Shown piece by piece: positions 58,158 through 64,000 of a stretch of 64,000 nt of DNA. The translations under genes and the position numbers were made by a program. The DNA lies in the NCBI GenBank assembly GCA_024704765.1, contig JAKMXF010000003.1, positions 124,001-188,000 of the forward strand, written 5' to 3'. This DNA comes from Oopsacas minuta. Taxonomy: Eukaryota > Porifera > Hexactinellida > Lyssacinosida > Leucopsacidae. The notes under the pieces were generated by a model. It ran no database searches, had not been told where the DNA came from, and was given only the letters and a program-made list of their open reading frames with translations. Position 1 is the first letter of the stretch. Every line of letters starts with the position of its first letter.

Positions 58158-58805
58158 ATGAATTATAACAGAGGACCAAATGTATCGCATGCAGATGACA
58201 TGGAACAAATGCGGGGTCAGATCGACAAGAAAACTGACGAGTCTCTAGCCGCTACCCGAAGGATAAAACAGATAGCTGTCGAGACGGAGCGTACCGGTGC
58301 GGACGCACTCATCACTCTACACGAACAAGGAGAACAGCTAGACAATGTTGAAGATAATCTGGAGGACATAGGCTCTGCCATGAAGAGAACAGACAAGGAA
58401 TTGACAGAACTTGAAAAATGTTGTGGGATCTGTCGGCTACCAGGTAGTAGAGTTAAAAGCTACCAAAAATCTAAAAACTACAAACAAGCGTTCGGAGCAA
58501 AGGCGCGTAAACAGGAAATGATTAGTAGCCAACCAGGCAACTATGGTGCAACCGGGAATGTGGTAACAAAACAACCAAAAGGCCCAATAATAAACCGAGT
58601 TACAAATGACGTCAGGGAAGATGAGATGGAAGGAAATATGCAAGATGTTAACAGAATGTTGGATAACATGAAAAACATTGCGGGGGACATGGGTGATGAA
58701 TTGGACAGACAGAATGACCAACTTGGGCGTATTGAGAAGAAAATAGTAGCAAATGAGGAACATATTCGTGTGGCTAACTATAGGGTAGCAAAACAAATGA
58801 ATTAA
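58158..58805 (+). CDS. SNAP25: SNAP-25/SNAP-23 family Qbc-SNARE
   Basis: A 215-residue, single-exon protein. Qbc-SNAREs pair with syntaxin and VAMP to fuse vesicles with the plasma membrane. Two SNARE helices are seen: the first (about 15-80) with LITLHEQGEQLDNVEDNLED and the zero-layer Gln57, the second (about 155-212) with MGDELDRQNDQLGRIEKK and its zero-layer Gln. Between them is a cysteine cluster (KCCGICRLPG, Cys88, 89 and 92) that would be palmitoylated to anchor the protein, with fewer cysteines than in vertebrate SNAP-25. RVTNDVREDEMEGN at the head of the second helix is typical. SNAP-25 and SNAP-23 diverged within vertebrates, so the symbol stands for the ancestral form. Confidence 0.95.
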   Translation: MNYNRGPNVSHADDMEQMRGQIDKKTDESLAATRRIKQIAVETERTGADALITLHEQGEQLDNVEDNLEDIGSAMKRTDKELTELEKCCGICRLPGSRVKSYQKSKNYKQAFGAKARKQEMISSQPGNYGATGNVVTKQPKGPIINRVTNDVREDEMEGNMQDVNRMLDNMKNIAGDMGDELDRQNDQLGRIEKKIVANEEHIRVANYRVAKQMN

Positions 58806-58996
58806 TACCTGTCTGTTTGTATATAACTATGTTGTTAGTTCTTATACGTATATGTAATTCCTACTCTATATACTGACTTTGTTATCAATATTACTTGAAT
58901 ATGAATGTTCTAATCTAAGTGTAAATAGGATATCTAATTTGGCAGACATAAATAATCGAAAAACTTGCTCTATAGTTTTCAATTTTAAGCCTTAGT

Positions 58997-59115
58997 GCAG
59001 TAGTCCCATCCTGGGGTCCATGGAACCCTTGGTGGTCTACGGACGACAGTAGGGGTCCACAGGATCTCAAAATTAGTATCTCAGTCATGGCCACTGAATT
59101 GGGAACTGCTATCCT
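58997..59115. repeat. Family D element (hAT-like ends)
   Basis: GCAGTAGTCCCATCCTGGGG at the left, GAATTGGGAACTGCT at the right; inside TGGTCTACGGACGACAGTAG. Between SNAP-25 and the PRR5-like gene. Confidence 0.7.
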
Positions 59116-59175
59116 ATCCTGGACAAACAAATAAATAACATTTCTTATTACGCATTTCAATTAACTATATAAGCA

Positions 59176-59910
59176 ATGGCCGGGAATGAGAAAACATCAT
59201 TCCGTCTAAAAAAACGTTCAAAGAAGAGCGCAGTTAACGCTGTTCCCTTAGAAAAATTCGACTACTTAACTCTGCGTAAAAACACTCACTGGCTGGCTAT
59301 TATTGGCTATGTACAGCCATTATTTCGTGAACCGTTCTTATATCCACGTGGCATGGATCCTGTGGACGTTAACAAACGTATAATACTACTACAAAGTAAT
59401 AAGGAGAATGAAGGTAAACTACAGTATGTGCTTCAAGAGGAAGTTAAGCGGTTTTTAGTTGCTATAAGGGACAGTTTGAAGAATTTATCCGGTCCTGAGT
59501 TATTGAATAAAATCGCTTCAATTTGGAAATCTTTATTTGCTGTTACAATACCGTGCATGACTGCTCTATTCTCTCAATTTGAGACTAAGATGCCTGTGCA
59601 TAAGATTATAATGAATATTTTTCGTGACGTCATCTTGTTTAAGGTTAAAATCAAAGATAGTCTTGTCGATGCAAGAAAGGAAATTCAAGACGCAGAGTTT
59701 CCAGACCGGAGTTTAATACCTCGCGAAATTACACACATGTTTCTGATCTTACAAATGGAGATCGATTTCTATCCTGAGTTACAGGAAATGATTATTTTAG
59801 CCATGGATGATCAGTATGAGCCTATATGGGCCCCTGTAATCTCTATTATAGAGGAGAGATGTGATTCTCCTGAATTCTCTGAAGTTGGAGTTCAGAACAA
59901 AATTCAATAG
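59176..59910 (+). CDS. PRR5: PRR5/Protor-like (HbrB domain) protein, putative TORC2 subunit
   Basis: A 244-residue, single-exon protein. PRR5 and PRR5L (Protor) bind Rictor in TOR complex 2. The match is by pattern: LLNKIASIWKSLFAVTIPCM, then LFSQFETKMPVHKIIMNIFR and DVILFKVKIKDSL, then IPREITHMFLILQ, which follow the order and spacing of the HbrB core (LL..L...W..FF...LP.LQAIF, then R..A/L..FR...L.VKL.D.L, then P.I..MLL.LQ). The long Ser/Pro tail of vertebrate PRR5 is absent. Overall similarity is modest, so the call is likely but not certain. Confidence 0.65.
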   Translation: MAGNEKTSFRLKKRSKKSAVNAVPLEKFDYLTLRKNTHWLAIIGYVQPLFREPFLYPRGMDPVDVNKRIILLQSNKENEGKLQYVLQEEVKRFLVAIRDSLKNLSGPELLNKIASIWKSLFAVTIPCMTALFSQFETKMPVHKIIMNIFRDVILFKVKIKDSLVDARKEIQDAEFPDRSLIPREITHMFLILQMEIDFYPELQEMIILAMDDQYEPIWAPVISIIEERCDSPEFSEVGVQNKIQ

Positions 59911-60364
59911 AATATTATTTGTGAGAGTTATGAATATTATATCATTATAATATACGTAGATTCTTTGGAAATATTATTGTTATCTAATTGGTAAGTATAT
60001 AGGGGATCGACTGCACGGTTTGGATTAATCAGGGGAGGTGTTGGAACCATGCACATATATAATCTGGTGGAATATGACTCTAGGAGCAGTTCAAACGTTA
60101 CGTAACGTTACCTAGGGGTAAAACTTCTGGAATTTTGCGTGACATAACGATAGAATGACCTCTTTAGTATGTACCAATAGAAGTCCCATTGGTCGCTACA
60201 ATTCATCTTGTCGTTTTCAAGAGGTAAATTAACAAGATAAGTTCATAAGCTTGTACATAAGAGTTTTAATCCCGAAACACCTCCCCAGCTGAACATGGGA
60301 AGGGTTTGAAATACGTATACGTCTAAGTATTTTACGATTCTTATTACTTCATTAGATCTATTCT
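59911..60364. other. Spacer upstream of ECH1
   Basis: About 0.45 kb. A duplicated GTTACGTAACGTTACC motif lies near 60096-60111. No gene seen. Confidence 0.4.
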
Positions 60365-61252
60365 ATGCTCCTTCGAACATTCCGATCTACCATACCAGCA
60401 GTTAAGAGAATGTATTCTCAAATAGCAGCATATGATAAATACACTACGCTAAAGGTAACCGCCCCATCTGAATACGTATGTCATGTAGAGCTGAATAGAC
60501 CTGATAGTCTTAATTCTATGAATAAACAATTCTTCACAGATCTCCGTCAATGTTTCGAGCAAATTTCCTCTGATTCTTCTATTCGTTGTGTAATGTTATC
60601 CGGTGCAGGGAGATTCTTCACATCGGGATTAGATTTAAAAGATGCAGCATTATTGACAAGTGATCAACCCGATGTAGGTAGGAAGGGGTTGGCTCTCCTT
60701 AGGGGGAGTATAACACCATTTCAAGAGTCGATTTCATCGCTTGAGAAGTGTTCTAAGCCTGTCGTGTGTGCGATACACTCCGGCTGTGTCGGGGGTGGGG
60801 TAGACTTGGTTACAGCAGGGGATATTAGGCTCGCTACTTCTGACGCTTACTTCCAAATAAAAGAGATTGATATTGGCCTAGCAGCTGATATAGGAACGTT
60901 ACAACGATTTCAGAAAGTCATTGGTAACGACAGTATATTCCGTGAATTAGCGTACACATGTCGAAAACTGTTTGCGGATGAGGCATTCAAAATTGGTTTA
61001 ATTAGCTCAATTTTCGTTAATAAAGAAGAAATGATGAAATTTGCATTGGAAACTTGTACCATAATTGCTAGTAAAAGTCCTATAGCAATACAAACTAGTA
61101 AGAAAAGTATTAACTATTCGAGAGATCACTCGGTTAAAGAGGGGCTGGAGCATGTAGCTGCATGGAATATGACGATGTTACAATCTGAGGACCTTATTAA
61201 GGCTGTTATGGCTGCTGTCAATAAGGAAAAACCGGTATTTTCTAAGTTGTAA
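60365..61252 (+). CDS. ECH1: Delta(3,5)-delta(2,4)-dienoyl-CoA isomerase
   Basis: A 295-residue, single-exon crotonase-family enzyme that moves double bonds during beta-oxidation of odd-position unsaturated fatty acids. Seen: VELNRPDSLNSMNKQF, the oxyanion-hole region GAGRFFTSGLDLKDAA and HSGCVGGGVDLVTAGDIR, the acidic catalytic residues in GVDLV, FQIKEIDIGLAADIG (Asp, Glu, Asp), and YSRDHSVKEGLEHVAAWNMT near the end. The protein carries two addresses: a basic N-terminus (residues 1-16) for mitochondria and a C-terminal SKL peroxisomal signal. Both are also known in the mammalian enzyme. Confidence 0.95.
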   Translation: MLLRTFRSTIPAVKRMYSQIAAYDKYTTLKVTAPSEYVCHVELNRPDSLNSMNKQFFTDLRQCFEQISSDSSIRCVMLSGAGRFFTSGLDLKDAALLTSDQPDVGRKGLALLRGSITPFQESISSLEKCSKPVVCAIHSGCVGGGVDLVTAGDIRLATSDAYFQIKEIDIGLAADIGTLQRFQKVIGNDSIFRELAYTCRKLFADEAFKIGLISSIFVNKEEMMKFALETCTIIASKSPIAIQTSKKSINYSRDHSVKEGLEHVAAWNMTMLQSEDLIKAVMAAVNKEKPVFSKL

Positions 61253-61392
61253 TTGTTTTGTATGTGATTTGCTATATAGACTAGAGTATATTGCGCATTA
61301 ATTGGTGTTTATTGTCAAATTCTTTGTTTGATTCATTACATGAACTATACTCACGCAGTTAATGCTTCCGAAATATCTAAACTAGTTGCTAG

Positions 61393-62965
61393 ATGTGTGC
61401 GAGACGATTTACTATTGAAGAAATTCCTCTCACAGAACTGGATCACACTGCTTATGCAGTACTCTCCAGACATCTAGATGCTCTACACACACGTAGAAAG
61501 GATTGGAAAGGAATAGCTAAAGCAATTAACCTAGATTATAAGGAAATGAATTTGGTAGAAGCTTCTAACGAGCATATGAAGAAGCTAATTGAAATATGGA
61601 ATAGATCACCACCTTATCCGGTACTCAAGGATTTGTTAGAAGTATTAGAAGAATTGGGTTGTGATTTAGTTATTACTGAGTTAAGAGAATGTTTTGAGGT
61701 GAGAAATACAGTGGACTGTTCGCCAATTAGCATGTCGATAATTGCGCGATTTCCCCTTGCTAATAGCGGAATTATTTCCAATACAAATGGACTCTTAAGT
61801 TTCTTGAAAAAACTAACTAGCAGGCGAACACCACTGTATGTATTCATTTTCAATACACTTTTCAGAGTTGAGAATGGTGTCACAATTGATAAACATTCCT
61901 GCCATTATTTTAGACTCTACCTTGTACGAATAAGAAAACTTCATCTATAACTCACGATGTACCACCACAGCCTATTCAAGTATCAGGTCCAACTCTCATA
62001 AGCCCTCAAACAGTGACAACTAACAATAACTTACCAGTAAATACAGTTACAAATTATGATAGCTCTCCAATAGCAATACCTTCTAATTCGCCAGTTCCTA
62101 GCTCAAAAGAATATGAGACTATATCTAAACCAATAGTCACGGAAATGAGTGAGAAAGATTTACAAATTAAAGATGGATTTTTCGTGTCTTTTCACGAGAA
62201 CGATGCTCATATAGGAAGAGAAATTATCGATGAAATGAGGCAGAAAGGCATACAAATATATTCACAAGATGATATCTATGCGGGAGATTCGGAGATACAG
62301 CGACGTGAGGAATTATTCGTTATGTCTAAATCAGTCATAGCAGTTATATCACCTGATTATTGTGAGAAGGAAGGTTATCATCAGCTGGAGGCTCTGAGTA
62401 AATTAGTACCTTGTGAGTTGATTCTGGATATAGTCGCGATTTTTACTCGATTTTCAGATTTATCTGTACAGTCAACTCTCATTATATTGGAGCTCAAGGG
62501 ACCGTGATAATGACTTCGGTATAACTGATGTACTATATGTTACCATATTTGTACAATTCAGACTTCAATATAAGCGGGTATTTCGAAATATTCGTGTTCG
62601 ATATAACAAGATGCCACAATTATCGTAGTTATTGATATTTCAATCATTTACTCATATTATTTTCTATTGCTTATGAGAACCTGAAAGTACCAAATTCGAA
62701 CTCATGATAGCCATTGATAAAATGAGAAATTAAAGAATACCATTTTGCAAAAATTTTGCTCTGATTCTACACATATCCGAGGTATCAGACATTTATTCAT
62801 ATTTATTATTTGTTATTATTTCTAGCTGTAGGCAAGAGGACATTCATTCCTGTGATATACAAGCAAGTAGAAGTTCTCCCCTCTTTCATTAGGACCAGAT
62901 CTAAAGTGGATTGGAGGAGACCTGATAAGTTTACACATTTGTACAATTCTATTAAAAATATCTGA
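61393..62965 (+). CDS. MYD88: MyD88-like death-TIR adaptor
   Basis: Three exons (61393-61698, 61971-62412, 62826-62965) join to 295 residues, one fewer than human MyD88. Exon 1 is a death domain (DHTAYAVLSRHLDALHTRRK, DWKGIAKAINLDYKEM, LIEIWNRS). A linker follows, then a TIR domain from about residue 155: KDGFFVSFHENDAHIGREII, the box 2 region YSQDDIYAGDSEIQ, SKSVIAVISPDYCEKEGYH, and in the last exon RTFIPVIYKQVEVLPSFIRT and RRPDKFTHLYNSI. Death plus TIR on one adaptor is the MyD88 layout that carries Toll/IL-1-type signals to IRAK kinases. Box 2 has Ala where the usual motif RDxxPG has Pro. Intron 2, inside the TIR domain, contains a family A element. Confidence 0.88.
62467..62611. repeat. 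Family A element
   Basis: TACAGTCAACTCTCATTATA at the left, TTCGTGTTCGATATAACAAG at the right (right end worn). It lies in the intron that splits the TIR domain of the MyD88-like gene. Confidence 0.75.
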
Positions 62966-63845
62966 TTTTTTGATTTTCAGTTGTGTGTTCAACTGAATAG
63001 GTTTGTATATTTTGTTTTTTATCATATATTTCTACCAACAAAAGTCTTTCTATATTTTGAAACACCACAACAGTGATTAATTCTCATTTATGATATAGTG
63101 TAACCTCCACAAACGGGATGCCAGAGACGCCAAAAAGTTTCACAATAATATGACGTTACAAATATTACTCCAAATTGCTTTTACAACAACTTGGATAAAG
63201 CTTGAACAAAATTTTGGATTTTTCACATCCGCTGGCTCAATAAATATAGTAAACTTCCTGCTTTCCTAACGGATATTAATTCAAGTAAATTCTAGCAAAA
63301 TGAATACTCTAATAGTCTTATTTGGATATGGCACTTGCCATTCCATAATAACTAAATTTTCTTTATTATTAACTCACTTCTCTTATATTAATAATCTGTA
63401 ACTAATTCTATTTTAAAACACTTTTCAAGAAGCATTTCTAATTACCACAATTCTGAACCCATTTCTTAGTAAGAATTTAAATAACAGCTAAGAGAATCCA
63501 AAAGGCCAAATTCTATTAGTAATCGATACCACTCTCTTCTCTCAAATCTAGCTATCTCTCTTATAGACCTTGCACTAATTCAATTCATGATATGCCTATA
63601 GAACTTCCAATTTATTCTTATAAAAGCCAAGAATTTATGCAAATATTATCTATCCATTTCTTGCCATTTTTATAATTATTGCTTACATTTTTTATTGTAA
63701 ACATACAAAGAAGAACGGTAGTAGTTAATAGGTGTGAAAATGTATTTAATACTTTAGAAAACATTTCAATTCGTCTAGAAATGATATTATAAGAATTCTC
63801 GCTATTATTTGTCTCTCTCTTAGCTTTTTATTCCTAACATACGAA
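62966..63845. other. Spacer with family C element
   Basis: About 63101-63150 is a family C end (GTAACCTCCACAAACGGGAT ... GACGCCAAAAAG). The rest is AT-rich and holds no recognised gene. Confidence 0.5.
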
Positions 63846-64000
63846 ATGTCTGTTGGAGCCAGAAGGATGAAGGGACAAGGTGACTACCAACAGCTGAGAA
63901 ATGAGCTCGAGGCGCTGAAACACAAACTAGCTCAATCACGAAACGCCGTAAAAGACCGCGAACTCCTTGACGTAGCAGGCAGTGTAGAGCCTCTGCCTAA
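63846..64000 (+). CDS. GNB5: G protein beta subunit, 5' end only (G-beta5-like)
   Basis: Partial: only the first 51 codons are in the window. The protein starts MSVGARRMKGQGDYQ, then LRNELEALKHKLAQSRNAVK and DRELLDVAGSVEPLPK. This has the layout of the N-terminal coiled-coil helix of G-beta, which binds a G-gamma or an RGS GGL domain, and its spacing (LK.EAE.LK.KL....A......L..VA..VE.L) is nearest to G-beta5. The WD repeats would lie beyond the window. The call rests on a short stretch and is tentative. Confidence 0.6.
   Translation, partial: MSVGARRMKGQGDYQQLRNELEALKHKLAQSRNAVKDRELLDVAGSVEPLP

Overview
The window is nuclear DNA of a compact, AT-rich animal genome. Twenty-six protein genes and one tRNA gene fit in 64 kb. 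Most introns are about 40-300 bp, with GT...AG ends that close reading frames exactly. Many introns and spacers hold short, non-coding, inverted-repeat transposon relics. The gene set is metazoan: a death-TIR adaptor like MyD88, OTULIN, TMEM237, a RIM-binding-protein-like SH3/FN3 protein, SNAP-25, MICU and a G-beta5-like start. Short introns, gene density and mixed content suggest an early-branching animal such as a demosponge. That is inference; no species is claimed.

Layout. Left edge, + strand: DHCR24 (sterol reductase) and a first ADHFE1 copy. From 4.1 to 47.7 kb nearly everything is on the - strand: MRPS18, an OTULIN-like deubiquitinase with a long added N-terminus, an unrecognised membrane protein with alternative transmembrane exons, GGA, CHCHD2/10, Beclin 1, SNW1, PSMD2/RPN1 (15 exons), a second ADHFE1, TMEM237, MICU, a CD225-family protein, ATP synthase subunit d, TBP, an MTMR3/4-type phosphatase, tRNA-Arg(UCG) and a coiled-coil gene. 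An intronless GFM2 (mitochondrial EF-G2) lies on the + strand inside PSMD2 intron 11. After a 3.45-kb gene-free spacer all genes are on the + strand: the RIM-BP-like gene, a predicted acylated protein, SNAP-25, a PRR5/Protor-like gene, ECH1, the MyD88-like gene and the first exon of a G-beta gene cut by the window end.

Common themes. Many products are mitochondrial (MRPS18, CHCHD2/10, GFM2, ADHFE1, MICU, ATP5PD, ECH1). Others act in membrane traffic and autophagy (GGA, Beclin 1, MTMR, SNAP-25, RIM-BP-like) or in innate and ubiquitin signalling (MyD88-like, OTULIN-like). These are ordinary housekeeping neighbours rather than an operon.

Most interesting: (1) the two inverted ADHFE1 paralogues, 30 kb apart, share a 408-bp block with one mismatch that includes a whole intron, although the rest has diverged strongly; this looks like recent gene conversion. 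(2) The left ADHFE1 keeps a full-length frame but has lost two of four metal ligands. (3) GFM2 is nested and intronless in PSMD2. (4) A head-to-head paralogous coiled-coil pair, only one member of which carries SH3 and FN3 domains. (5) An unrecognised membrane protein with in-phase alternative transmembrane exons. (6) The palindrome TGACGTCA occurs 17 times, far above expectation.
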